Shown piece by piece: positions 41,901-48,195 of a DNA stretch of 64,000 bases; within the stretch, counting starts at the first letter, position 1; each line of letters starts with the position of its first letter. The stretch spans positions 51,505,869 through 51,569,868 of the forward strand of contig OX439006.1 of the NCBI GenBank assembly GCA_949316495.1. Reading direction: 5' to 3'. Source of the DNA: Amphiduros pacificus (lineage: Eukaryota; Annelida; Polychaeta; Phyllodocida; Hesionidae). The translations under genes were made by a program, and so were the position numbers. Below the pieces are notes generated by a model. That model was not told the DNA's origin and made no database searches. It was given only the letters and a program-made list of their open reading frames with translations.

Positions 41901-43444
41901 CAACCTTATCACCAAACCTAAGCCTATGCAAACCTAAGCCTGTGCAAACCTCAGCCTGTGCAAACCTAAGCCTATGCAAACCTAAGCCTATGCAAACCTA
42001 AGCCTGTGCAAACCTCAGCCTATGCAAACCTAAGCCTATGCAAACCTCAGCCTATGCAAACCTAAGCCTATGCAAACCTAAGCCTATGCAAACCTAAGCC
42101 TGTGCAAACCTAAGCCTATGCAAACCTAAGCCTATGCAAACCTAAGCCTGTGCAAACCTAAGCCTGTGCAAACCTAAGCCTGTGCAAACCTAAGCCTGTG
42201 CAAACCTAAGCCTATGCAAACCTAAGCCTATGCAAACCTAAGCCTATGCAAACCTAAGCCTATGCAAACCTAAGCCTATGCAAACCTAAGCCTATGGGTG
42301 CCTGGAATAGATGTATTATGATATTGCTGCGTGACTCTGTGGTTTGAGTTCTTACCTGCCTCTATTGCTGCCCTCCTGGCCATCACCTTGTCTCCCATAC
42401 GCAGCATAGAGTCCGGTGAGGGGCCCACAAAGATGATGCCAGCATCCTCACACGCCTGAGCAAAGTCGGACCTCTCAGACAGAAACCCGTAGCCTGGATG
42501 AATAGCATCTACGTCATTCTCCTGAAATAACATTTCACAATTGTATTCATTATATTAACATGAAATTTGTTGAACTGGCAAATCAAAATCCATAGTAACC
42601 AAAACTGAATGGCAAATCGTGTACGTCAATGAAAGTGTCTTAATGTGGTTTGTGAAGGTAGATACTGGTACAAGGAAGGAATGCTGCCTGACGGTGGATG
42701 GCTGGAAGATTTCCTCTACCTGTGGGGCCTGGATTAAAGCAAGACAACTCTATTAATCATCCTGCAATGACGAGGCGTATCTCATCCCAAGGGAAAGTGC
42801 CACAAAATTAATTTTCTTGACAAAACTACAAAATTTGGGAAAATTAAGAAATTATGATTTCAAGGGAAGGTGGCAAAGAAGCAGGGGGGAAAAGCATCAT
42901 GAAAATATTGGTCATTCCCTGTGGAGGAGGGGGATTCTCCCTTCTGATCACAATCCTAAGAAAGTATATGAACTGATCACTCGGTGGGGGGGACAATCCT
43001 AAGAAAGTATATGAACTGACCACTCTGTGGGGGGGACAATCCTAAGAAAGTATATGAACTGACCACTGCTATTTTGATTATTTCTGCTATGTTGAGATAG
43101 GCTCCGACCGGAGTAAGACCCTTGCCGACGAGATAGGACTCGTCAGCCTTCAGTCTGAAGCCAAGCATCATGTCCTGCTCCGAGTAGATTGCCACGCTCG
43201 TAATCCCTGCTTCGGCACATGCCCGGAATACACGGATAGCTATCTCTCCTGAAACATACAAATATATCTCATCAAGAACACAACATTTACAGTGCTTCCG
43301 TGGAAATCAGCATTATAGTAAAGCTGTGTAGCCACATATTATTTATTATGGTCAGGATAGATATTTGTTAAATGCATTATATTTTGATTGATTTATTTTA
43401 CCTCTGTTTGCCACCAGCAGCTTCTTGATCTTCTTGTTCTGCAT
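13791..43444 (-). CDS. PC: Pyruvate carboxylase, biotin-dependent, complete coding region
   Basis: PC adds CO2 from bicarbonate to pyruvate, using ATP and covalently bound biotin, to form oxaloacetate; in animals it normally works as a tetramer in the mitochondrial matrix. Twenty-one coding exons (plus a possible 9-nt microexon) join with consistent phases to 3465 nt, 1154 residues; human PC is 1178. Order: biotin carboxylase (exons 1-9, with [10 protein letters not shown] and [15 protein letters not shown]), carboxyltransferase (exons 11-18, with [18 protein letters not shown], the lysine in THILGIKDMAG that is carbamylated in the family, and metal-binding [11 protein letters not shown]), a linking/tetramerisation part, and the biotin carrier domain with SAMKMEM. 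All introns are GT-AG except one GC-AG. The shortfall against human is mainly the missing N-terminal leader. Confidence 0.95.
14544..14687 (-). CDS. PC: PC exon: allosteric/tetramerisation region
   Basis: 48 codons between CTTTACAG|GTAGAA and [30 protein letters not shown] then [20 protein letters not shown], closely parallel to human PC just before the biotin carrier domain. Confidence 0.95.
14745..14926. mobile_element. ~180-bp MITE, CAGTGATGAAAGTC inverted ends
   Basis: Left end CAGTGATGAAAGTC and right end GACTTTCATCACTG are exact inverses. A second, left-truncated copy follows at about 14970-15103 with the same interior (GTTCAGACCATTTTGAATTT) and the same right end, making a head-to-tail pair in a PC intron. 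Non-coding. The rest of this intron (to 15900) holds nothing recognised. Confidence 0.75.
15901..16149 (-). CDS. PC: PC exon: carboxyltransferase C-terminal/linker region
   Basis: 83 codons, phase 0 at both ends. [20 protein letters not shown] is nearly the human [13 protein letters not shown] stretch; continues through [20 protein letters not shown] and [11 protein letters not shown]. Donor TCC|GTAAGT. Confidence 0.95.
16345..16524 (-). CDS. PC: PC exon: [17 protein letters not shown] region
   Basis: 60 codons, phase 0 at both ends, acceptor TTGTGCAG|GTGACG, donor [29 protein letters not shown] then [15 protein letters not shown] and [10 protein letters not shown]: conserved carboxyltransferase funnel sequence. 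Confidence 0.95.
16781..17203. mobile_element. Short composite TIR element 4 (423 bp)
   Basis: CCGTATTTACTCGTGTATAAG at the left, CTTATACACGAGTAAATACGG at the right, TA on both sides (16779-16780, 17204-17205). The left ~145 bp is a right-type module (CTTACGATACAAGATC), the right ~100 bp is an inverted left-type module (CCTCGTCCACAGGTTGCTCT), and the centre has one copy of the GCGTTTTAAATGATATATAAA unit. This is the smallest member of the composite family in the window. Confidence 0.75.
17287..17402 (-). CDS. PC: PC exon: GQYTNLQFQ region
   Basis: Acceptor TGTTCAG|GTGGTC, donor [29 protein letters not shown] then [18 protein letters not shown]; human PC reads GGQYTNLHFQAHSMGL here. Confidence 0.95.
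17868..20714. repeat. 25-bp minisatellite in a PC intron, interrupted by composite element 2
   Basis: The unit AAAGTACCTGCTCCATGCTT plus ACAAT repeats every 25 bp, about 13 copies before 18183 and 14-15 after 20349. On the PC sense strand each unit reads GAGCAG|GTACTTTATT, a good match to a 5' splice site. Copies are nearly identical (single changes such as TTGCAA, CCCGCT). Confidence 0.97.
18184..20348. mobile_element. Composite TIR DNA element 2 inserted in the 25-bp minisatellite
   Basis: 2165 bp with the same ends as element 1 and TA on both sides (18182-18183, 20349-20350). Because the host array is regular, the empty site AAAGTACCTGC is known, so the TA duplication is direct. Left module about 18184-18396, right module about 20118-20348, each with its own TIR-like ends; centre with about nine copies of the TTTAATTGCGTTTTAAATGA module in both orientations, and repeated CACGTG and ACGTCA words. 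The frame at 18475-18657 is identical to that at 974-1156 only because the DNA is the same; it is not a gene. Confidence 0.85.
20844..20972 (-). CDS. PC: PC exon: [20 protein letters not shown] region
   Basis: Acceptor TTTGGTAG|ACATGA, donor CCAG|GTAAAA; enters and leaves mid-codon in phase with its neighbours. Encodes [20 protein letters not shown] then [19 protein letters not shown], parallel to human [19 protein letters not shown]. Confidence 0.95.
21739..21988 (-). CDS. PC: PC exon: carboxyltransferase metal-binding region
   Basis: Starts at the Asp of the [10 protein letters not shown] motif (acceptor TTTGTAG|GACATG). Contains [20 protein letters not shown] with the two metal-binding histidines of the family, then [20 protein letters not shown] and SMGAVVAAL. 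Donor ACAA|GTGAGT. Confidence 0.96.
22150..23005 (+). mobile_element. LINE 3' fragment with zinc-binding C-terminal domain
   Basis: An open frame to TAA at 22712 encodes a C-terminal domain: [39 protein letters not shown], then [19 protein letters not shown], the Cys-Cys-His-Cys pattern found near the end of many LINE reverse transcriptases. The RT core is absent, so it is 5' truncated. It is followed by ~290 bp with AATAAA-like words, ending near GTCAATAAAAGTATTGAATT. It lies antisense to PC in an intron; the frame before about 22150 is intron sequence. Confidence 0.75.
23806..24075. repeat. (TG)n/(CA)n tracts abutting a PC splice donor
   Basis: Two TG-rich stretches (about 23828-23862 and 23940-24073). 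On the PC sense strand the donor is AAG|GTACACACAC, so the CA repeat begins within the first bases of the intron. Frames in this tract are low-complexity artefacts. Confidence 0.95.
24076..24209 (-). CDS. PC: PC exon: [14 protein letters not shown] to carbamyl-lysine
   Basis: Acceptor TGGTCAG|GTGGCG. Encodes [20 protein letters not shown] then [14 protein letters not shown]; the final lysine corresponds to the carbamylated Lys of animal PC and completes IKDMAG with the next exon. Confidence 0.96.
24247..27704 (-). mobile_element. LINE with long intact open frame (Jockey/CR1-group), 5' truncated
   Basis: One frame runs 1071 codons (27689-24474) with no internal stop. In order: a [10 protein letters not shown] start region, a PHD/zinc-finger motif ([20 protein letters not shown], then HAHLKC), an endonuclease (VTETKCN near 150, ITGDFNCD near 270, SDHRIVYG near 340) and a reverse transcriptase ([55 protein letters not shown]). 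The frame begins at a TTG two codons after a stop; there is no ATG until about residue 170. ATACTGTTAT at 24237-24246 and 27705-27714 is a likely target duplication, and the 3' end is a short TAA-type tail. Same strand as PC, inside an intron. Confidence 0.9.
27827..27903. repeat. 37-bp tandem duplication
   Basis: CAATCAAGATTTTCCAGTGA and the following 17 bases occur twice in a row. Intronic, non-coding. Confidence 0.85.
27980..28086 (-). CDS. PC: PC exon: [13 protein letters not shown] region
   Basis: Acceptor TGTTTAAG|GTTCTG, donor [30 protein letters not shown] then [13 protein letters not shown]; human reads [20 protein letters not shown]. Carboxyltransferase barrel. Confidence 0.96.
28594..28750 (-). 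CDS. PC: PC exon: [13 protein letters not shown] region
   Basis: Acceptor TTATTCAG|GTGCCA, donor [31 protein letters not shown] then [20 protein letters not shown] and SYPDNVIYE. The LLRGAN motif contributes to the pyruvate site. Confidence 0.96.
29075..29396. repeat. 64-bp minisatellite carrying copies of the adjacent PC splice donor
   Basis: Five head-to-tail 64-bp units (TCCAGAGTTCACTAGATAGA, GGGAAACTATCACGTAATGT, TATTACC). The last unit runs into the exon at 29394. On the PC sense strand each unit reads GGAG|GTAATAAC, nearly the same as the genuine junction GGGGAG|GTAATAATA. Confidence 0.95.
29394..29618 (-). CDS. PC: PC exon: start of carboxyltransferase ([18 protein letters not shown])
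   Basis: Acceptor TCTTTTCAG|TACCTC, donor GGGGAG|GTAATA. Encodes [20 protein letters not shown], then [20 protein letters not shown] with the metal-binding Asp of the family, and [19 protein letters not shown]. Reading through the donor meets a stop within eight codons. Confidence 0.97.
29745..30260. repeat. ~70-73-bp degenerate tandem array with splice-donor-like units
   Basis: Seven units spaced 70-73 bp share ATATTTACCTGGCATGTTAG. In PC sense each reads ACATGCCAG|GTAAATATG, a strong donor match. The two halves of the array differ in the remainder of the unit (CATTCAGTAACTATATGC versus CAGTCACATAGCATCAAGC). No matching conserved PC exon was found, though the phase would allow joining to the exon at 29618. 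Confidence 0.85.
30265..32019. other. PC intron remainder
   Basis: Contains a short duplicated passage near 30840-31000 (TGTTCCAGTGGTGGCAGAGG twice, TGTTGAGCCCTG several times) and a near-duplicate around 31130-31255 (ATACAAAATCCTG with GAGATATTTC). No exon recognised apart from the microexon described at 32020-32028. Confidence 0.5.
32020..32028 (-). CDS. PC: Candidate 9-nt PC microexon
   Basis: ATGGTCCTG lies between CTTTTTAG and GTAAGA, strong splice signals on the PC strand. It is in phase: skipping gives [11 protein letters not shown], inclusion gives [14 protein letters not shown]. The site is the flexible linker between biotin carboxylase and carboxyltransferase, where human PC also has a Gly/Pro-rich stretch. 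Inferred from splice signals and phase only. Confidence 0.6.
32257..32355 (-). CDS. PC: PC exon: linker between BC and CT domains
   Basis: Acceptor TTTGCAG|GAAATG, donor AAAG|GTATGT. Encodes [20 protein letters not shown] and [12 protein letters not shown]; human has HVMVNGPTTP at the same place. A (GTGGAA)n-like tract lies just beyond, at 32419-32512. Confidence 0.93.
32419..32512. repeat. GGAAGT-type hexamer repeat
   Basis: Imperfect repeats of GTGGAA/GTGGAT in a PC intron. Purine-rich on the + strand. Confidence 0.9.
33269..33413 (-). CDS. PC: PC exon ending in a GC-AG intron
   Basis: Acceptor [34 protein letters not shown] then [20 protein letters not shown] and YL. The donor is CCTAG|GCAAGT: the only way to keep LLHYLG and phase with the next exon is a GC donor, a known rare class in animals. 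Confidence 0.94.
33734..34300. repeat. 47-bp minisatellite in a PC intron
   Basis: About 12 units of 47 bp (ACTGATGTGGAGTGACCGTC, GCGTGGACCATATTAACAGA, GAGGAGG). It ends about 40 bp before the donor of the exon at 34339 and does not contain a donor copy. Units carry two CG-rich words (GTCGCGTGG). Long frames across it are artefacts. Confidence 0.96.
34339..34521 (-). CDS. PC: PC exon: [12 protein letters not shown] to RGIK (biotin carboxylase C-terminal part)
   Basis: 61 codons, phase 0, acceptor TTTCAG|GTATAT, donor [29 protein letters not shown] then [20 protein letters not shown] and TEFRIRGIK, closely matching human PC. The first 12 codons and their acceptor are duplicated 84 bp upstream in transcription order (see 34522-34605). 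Confidence 0.96.
34522..34605 (-). other. PC: 84-bp tandem duplication giving a second in-frame splice acceptor for PC
   Basis: The block from CCGGATCCCCATACCCTCTC through the acceptor CTGAAAC occurs at both about 34490-34560 and 34574-34645. Using the distal acceptor (34606) would add exactly 28 codons with no stop, giving [12 protein letters not shown] twice. Which acceptor is used cannot be told from sequence. Confidence 0.8.
35216..38242. mobile_element. Composite TIR DNA element 3 inserted in the 48-bp minisatellite
   Basis: 3027 bp, CCGTATTTACTCGTGTATAAG left and CTTATACACGAGTAAATACGG right, TA on both sides (35214-35215, 38243-38244); the array gives the empty site ACATACCTCT. Same left and right modules as elements 1 and 2, a longer centre with many GCGTTTTAAATGATAAATAA modules in both orientations, and a nested 494-bp MITE (36897-37390). 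No transposase. Confidence 0.85.
36897..37390. mobile_element. 494-bp MITE with TTAA target duplication nested in element 3
   Basis: Ends GGTCTATAATCCACAAT and ATTGTGGATTATAGACC are perfect 17-bp inverses; TTAA lies at 36893-36896 and 37391-37394. The undisturbed form CATTTAACATGCATTACGCA occurs elsewhere (for example 35767-35786), proving the insertion. It contains a hairpin, CCCGTTTTAAC / GTTAAAACGGG (37038-37063). TTAA targets are known for piggyBac and Kolobok groups; no transposase is present. Confidence 0.88.
39233..39395 (-). CDS. PC: PC exon: biotin carboxylase, [20 protein letters not shown]
   Basis: Acceptor TTCTACAG|AGTTGA, donor [32 protein letters not shown] then [20 protein letters not shown] and GRIE; human reads [24 protein letters not shown]. 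Its last ~17 bases and donor are the seed of the adjacent 48-bp array. Confidence 0.96.
39823..40093 (-). CDS. PC: PC exon: biotin carboxylase core ([23 protein letters not shown])
   Basis: The largest coding exon, 271 nt, acceptor GTTGCAG|GGGACA, donor CAGG|GTAATT. Contains [20 protein letters not shown] and [20 protein letters not shown], with the Glu/Asn/Arg residues that bind Mg-ATP and bicarbonate in the family. Confidence 0.97.
40276..40393 (-). CDS. PC: PC exon: biotin carboxylase, [17 protein letters not shown]
   Basis: Acceptor ATCTGCAG|GATGTG, donor [32 protein letters not shown] then [22 protein letters not shown]-grasp domain; E-K and RHIEVQ are ATP-contacting positions. Confidence 0.96.
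41360..41505 (-). CDS. PC: PC exon: ATP-grasp glycine loop
   Basis: Acceptor GTCTGTAG|GGCTAC, donor [32 protein letters not shown] then [20 protein letters not shown], with the glycine-rich ATP loop. Confidence 0.96.
41914..42296. repeat. 16-bp minisatellite in a PC intron
   Basis: About 24 units of AAACCTAAGCCTATGC, alternating CTATGC with CTGTGC. It starts about 60 bp after the donor of the exon at 42356. On the PC strand the unit contains CTTAG|GTTT, an acceptor-like rather than donor-like word. Confidence 0.96.
42356..42521 (-). CDS. PC: PC exon: biotin carboxylase, [17 protein letters not shown]
   Basis: Acceptor TATTTCAG|GAGAAT, donor [31 protein letters not shown] then [20 protein letters not shown] and ARRAAIEA. 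An alternative acceptor three bases in (CAGGAG|AAT) is possible if the preceding donor is the distal one. Confidence 0.96.
42945..43066. repeat. 43-bp tandem repeat abutting a PC splice donor
   Basis: Nearly three units (AAGTATATGAACTGACCACT, CTGTGGGGGGGACAATCCTA, AGA) that run up to the exon at 43067. In PC sense AGTGGTCAGTTCATA at the exon edge recurs in the array. Confidence 0.9.
43067..43248 (-). CDS. PC: PC exon: biotin carboxylase N-terminal subdomain
   Basis: Acceptor [33 protein letters not shown] then [20 protein letters not shown] and [12 protein letters not shown]. The donor is uncertain: GCA|GTGGTC (43067) gives a join one residue shorter than human, while GTCA|GTTCAT (43060) with a shifted acceptor gives equal length. 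Confidence 0.93.
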
Positions 43445-43480
43445 CTTTATGTTTGAAAGGATTCCTAATTTATATCAGAC
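43402..43480 (-). CDS. PC: PC first coding exon with in-frame stop just upstream of ATG
   Basis: Acceptor TCTTTCAG|GTCTGA at 43480; coding from ATG at 43444 to donor ACAGAG|GTAAAA. Encodes [14 protein letters not shown], running straight into the biotin carboxylase fold. The 36 bases between acceptor and ATG include an in-frame TGA, so a transcript using this acceptor cannot carry an upstream leader peptide. Confidence 0.88.
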
Positions 43481-45015
43481 CTGAAAGAATAATAATGTTT
43501 ACCATTGATACCAGATATCAACATGTGCAACCAAAAAGGTTCACTGAAAGGATGAAAATTTAGACTCATAAGACAAGAAATGAAGGAAATACATTAGAGT
43601 GACATGTTCCTGTCATTTCAATATAAGGTGTCTTTTATATGTTCCAGATTATGCAATCATTGATAAAGCTAGAATTATATGAATTATAGCAGTGGAAAGC
43701 AGAGACGCCCTGTAAATCGTAATGAATCCTTTCAGAATAACTTATTCATGAAAGATAAATATATAAATGGCACAGTAATATGATATACTTTTGTTTACAG
43801 AAAAAAAATGTTGGAATTGTTTAGATATTGATGAGAATCAAGTCTGTGCAAAGTTTTGCTCCCATTCCAGGCATTTGTAAGCAAGTTTGAGAGTCTGCAA
43901 GGAATTAGAAACTTGACTTAATGCAAAGTTTTGAAAGGTCATGGAAAGGTCAACCCTATATATGCCTGAGAATTTGTCTAGTAAATATGTCTCTTAAATG
44001 TGGTGACTATCAAGGCATTTGGGGCCATATTAGAGCACTTGATAATTTGTCTTTGACCTTATCAGAAGGTCATTGAAGGTATTAAGCACTAAATCTGTAA
44101 TTCCATGCATAAAAAGCATATCTTCATATGAACATCATGACATGTTGAAGTTTAACATAGAGTAATAAGATATGTTTTTGTGAGACACAGAAGTTGCACT
44201 CCCAGCACAGGTCTGTCTGAGCCATAAGCTGCACGTGAGTGACGGGTAAACACGGGCAGTGCATCCTTTGACCTCAGATGAGGCTCAAAGTAGGGTAACA
44301 CTGTTTGACGTAATTCTGGTACTATTCAAAGGACAATACTTTTCATGGCATCATAAGCATATTGCCATACTCTTCTGATGTCATTATTTCCTTTCAGTGC
44401 CTCTATGATCACACTCCACATAAAATAATGCCAAGAAAGAAGTGTGCTTTCCAAAGGGGACTATAAATTAGGTTCCAGTTCAAATAGGTTTTACAGACAT
44501 TTAGAGTGCATCAACCAGAAAAATATATATAGATATGAAAGGCAAATATCTTTATCGTTAATTTATGATACTTAGACATATTTTTCAAATTCTTAATCCC
44601 TTAATCAAATGCTTAATCCTTTTAATATCACAGATTGGATCAAAAATGATAAAGTCAAGGAGCAACATGAAGAAATTTTGATCTTGACCTAATTAAAAAT
44701 CCATGAGAAGACCAATATAAAAGTTGTCTGATTATTTTTGACAACAGTTAACTGCAAGCTCAGCATGGAGCTCAGCGAGGAGGAACTGCCAGCTCCGCGA
44801 GGAGGAACTGCCAGCTCCGCGAGGAGGAACTGCCAGAGAAACCCTTCAATAGTTAGTCCCAACAATAGTTAGTTCCAACAATATTTATTTTTTTACAAGA
44901 AAACTGGATCCAGCTCAGGTCTCGGCATTACTTCCCGCCATTTTGAAATGGCAATCAAAGTTATGTTTACTTGTAAATAAAAGACAATTTAACAGCTCAA
45001 TTATGGCGGCGGACG

Positions 45016-45057
<42 letters not shown>

Positions 45058-48000
45058 GCCTTGACATAAAGAGAAAAATGTTGGTTGCCCAGTTGGGCCA
45101 CCAAAGCATGAGAAGTGGTGGCCCGAAGTTTCTAAGGATAATAGAATGTGTGATACAATAAAGAGCATTGTACATAAGGCTGTATAGTGTCTGAGTGGGG
45201 GATACTTGTCCCAATCAAATGTCTATCTTGATATGACAGCTATCAAGGATTAGAATAATAAAATCAAGATAGTTTGGGCAACTAAAAGACCAAAAATATG
45301 GTTACCCAACTGGGCCACTACAACAGAGCATTCACTGGCCAAAACAGAGGATCTGGTGGCCCGGGGCCACCGGGCCAGTGTGTAAGCTGGAGATTAGGAA
45401 GAACAACCAAACACTGCTCGTTGTGATTTTCAGATGGAGATTGAATTTATTTGAGCAGACAGGGGTTTATATAGGAACTCTAGTTAGATAACCTGAATGG
45501 TGGCATTATGTGAGGTTAAGACCTTTGAATGATATGTGTCCGATGACCATGAGTGTATTTCAAGTGATCCCATATTGGCTTGTTATTCTCAGTTAAAGAA
45601 CATTCACAGAGTTCATGACTTGTTGTACTCCTTCAGTTGTTTTGATCATCACCCCACATGAACTGTTATGAAAGATGGTTAAACAAGATGGTAGCACAAG
45701 TACTGGAGTTCACTATATGATTAAAATTAAAATAATGATTAATTATAAAGTTATAGTTTAAAATATACTATAATGATTAATTATAAAGTTATAGTTAACT
45801 ATAACAAGTGCGTATGTCAAGTGCGTATGCCCTGTATATATATATATTAATTATGTAATATCGGTCAGTGGCAGCTAAGGCGCTTGCTCTGTCCTTGGTC
45901 TCAGTGGAAGGGTGCGGAATGTGGAATGCCAAGTGGCCGCTCTCCACAGAGACCGACCAAAAAGCAGAAGAAACTCCTCCCTCAAGGACAATACTACAAA
46001 TAAACTGCCAGATGTCACTGCAGTAGTTTCTAGGACAAAAAAATTCCACCAGAGGGCCCTAGTAATCTGCATTGGGAAGGTTATGACATCAGGCGGCCGA
46101 TTTGTGCCCGGATTATGCTGTTTCTGCATGATTGAGCTGGTGGGGCAAAATGGAGGATTTTGCAATCTGCTGCTCTCGCCAATGGCGAGACAGCCGGTGC
46201 CAATCATGTGCAGCCTCTGTCCGTGACGAGGTGCTTGCGGTTAACTCTTGCTCCAGCCAGGTCCATGATCCGCAGGCCCATCAGAAGGTCATATCACTCC
46301 AAAACTGCCCCAAATACAAAGATTTCATCTTCCTTTTGTGTATAAATTTAAAAAAATTCATATATCCTTTGTTTGCAAAAAAATTACATGCACAGTAAGA
46401 ACTCCAAGCGTTTATGCAAGGCTGACTTATCATAAGTCTTATGTAGCTCTCCAGGATGATGCAAGGTCACCGAAGGTATGCAGAGGTCAGCATCTACATT
46501 TTTACTTCACAGGCCTTTGAAGTAGAAGGTCATATTGTTGTTGCTGTGATTGTGAGAGCATTCTATTATAAGAGCTTCCATCTGGAGCACCATGCATGCA
46601 GTGCAAGTGCTATGGAAAACAGAAGGCTGTGCAACTTTGATAATTCACCTTTAGAAACAATTTCCATTCTGACATCATGCAAGACCACTGGCACTGTGTT
46701 ATATTCATGCCATCATGGTACAACTGAGCCCAAATACAGAGATAGTTCTGGTGTGACAGTGTCCATGGACAGTGTCAGGTGCATAAAGTAACAATACTAA
46801 CATGTATGCAAGACATATGACAATAATATGAATGCGCGAACCCAATGAGCTTTACATTCACAACTCGTTAGGATTTACAAAATACACAGAAGCGTTGGTG
46901 ACCTCTTTTTAATTTTATGCTTTTAAATTTTACGTTGACACGGATGACAAACATGATACAAACATCAAATATTAACAAAATGTAACCTTGCAGTGCGTGT
47001 GTGAAAGGCAATAACAATCTCGATCCTACCTTTTTTAATTTCAGCAATAATTGCGATTTTCCAAACGATTCCAGATATGAAGTGACGTTGTTGTTGTTGT
47101 TTTATGCCCTTGTCTATGCCGGGCACACTCCAATGCATATGTAATCTCACTGGGTTCAAATGCCTTGCCGAAAAGGTAAACGTGATCCAATCTGCTGGAG
47201 GAGTGCGCCGGCCACCGTTCGCACATGCGCCATACAGATTAATATGAGGCCTTGACGTGCCACTCCTCACGGCGTAGGCTGGTGGCGACACCTGGGTTGA
47301 AACGGCTCTCCATAATTCTCACCAGAGGGCGACATGTGATTAGATGACAAAATTGCAAATATTATAAAAACCAGTTATGTTAAAAATATTATGTAAAAAT
47401 GTATCTATAAATCAGGGTAAAAAATGTCCTCATATAAACTCATTTAAGCTGTTTTGAAGAGACCAATGTCTCACATATATATGTTTTGCTGATGTCTTTA
47501 TTTTGTATTTGATTATCATAATAATGTAGTCATAATATAAATAATAAATAATAAATAAATAAATTATTTATTTGAGCTATGTAGTCATTTTAAATATCTT
47601 CTTGGTGGACAGCTATGGTTTCATTGTAGCTGTGCTAGTCACCTATATCATTTTGACACCAGATGTCACCTGCTCTCAACAGCTTCCACCAGGAGAGGTG
47701 GTGCTATATAATCTATTATTAAATCTCAAACCTGCCATTATCTATAGTTAATGTAACTATCCCTTCCTGTGTGTCTTGTTTTCTAATTTTGTCAGATGTT
47801 TGTGTGTAGATACATATGTAGTGTATTGAGCTTGATACTTCTCTTTTATTGTATGAAGTTAGCCATACAATGTTCTGAGTTCTGATTAGAAAACCTCGTG
47901 ATTAGAAAGTGAGAGAAACAACAATTATAAATGGGTTAAGATGTTTAAGACATTTTCAATATTGTCAGACAAGGGCAAGGCTGATATACCAAAGAGAACC

Positions 48001-48195
48001 GCATCAGTTTTCAGCATGTGTGTATTGTTGGACTCTGGACTCTTGGACTCTGGAAACAAAACAAAAACAAACAAAAAATAAAAAATAATTAAACTTACTT
48101 AATTATAATTACAACCCTACTTGAAATTCATACAATTCATAAAATTTTTGTCTACTTGAAATTCATCCAATTTTGTCCAAAACACAAACAAAAAG
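43481..48195. other. Region upstream of the PC start; no recognised coding gene
   Basis: Should contain PC 5' leader exon(s) and promoter (reading left) but none can be fixed. Contents: a 22-bp x3 tandem (44770-44833, GCGAGGAGGAACTGCCAGCT), a (TA)n tract at 45018-45052, an inverted pair of CCCAGTTGGGCCAC-like blocks (about 45085 and 45305) suggesting a small palindromic element, and a GC-richer stretch at 47100-47300 that is a possible promoter. Frames at 45.9-46.8 kb resemble no protein I know. Confidence 0.45.

Noticed and set aside
44755-44835. GC-rich 22-bp tandem as a possible coding repeat
   Set aside because: Only three units, no flanking exon signals, and no extended frame.
45795-46791. 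Overlapping frames of 80-111 codons on both strands at 45.8-46.8 kb
   Set aside because: No recognisable domain, no consistent splice signals and similar openness on opposite strands. They may be chance frames in a GC-richer patch.
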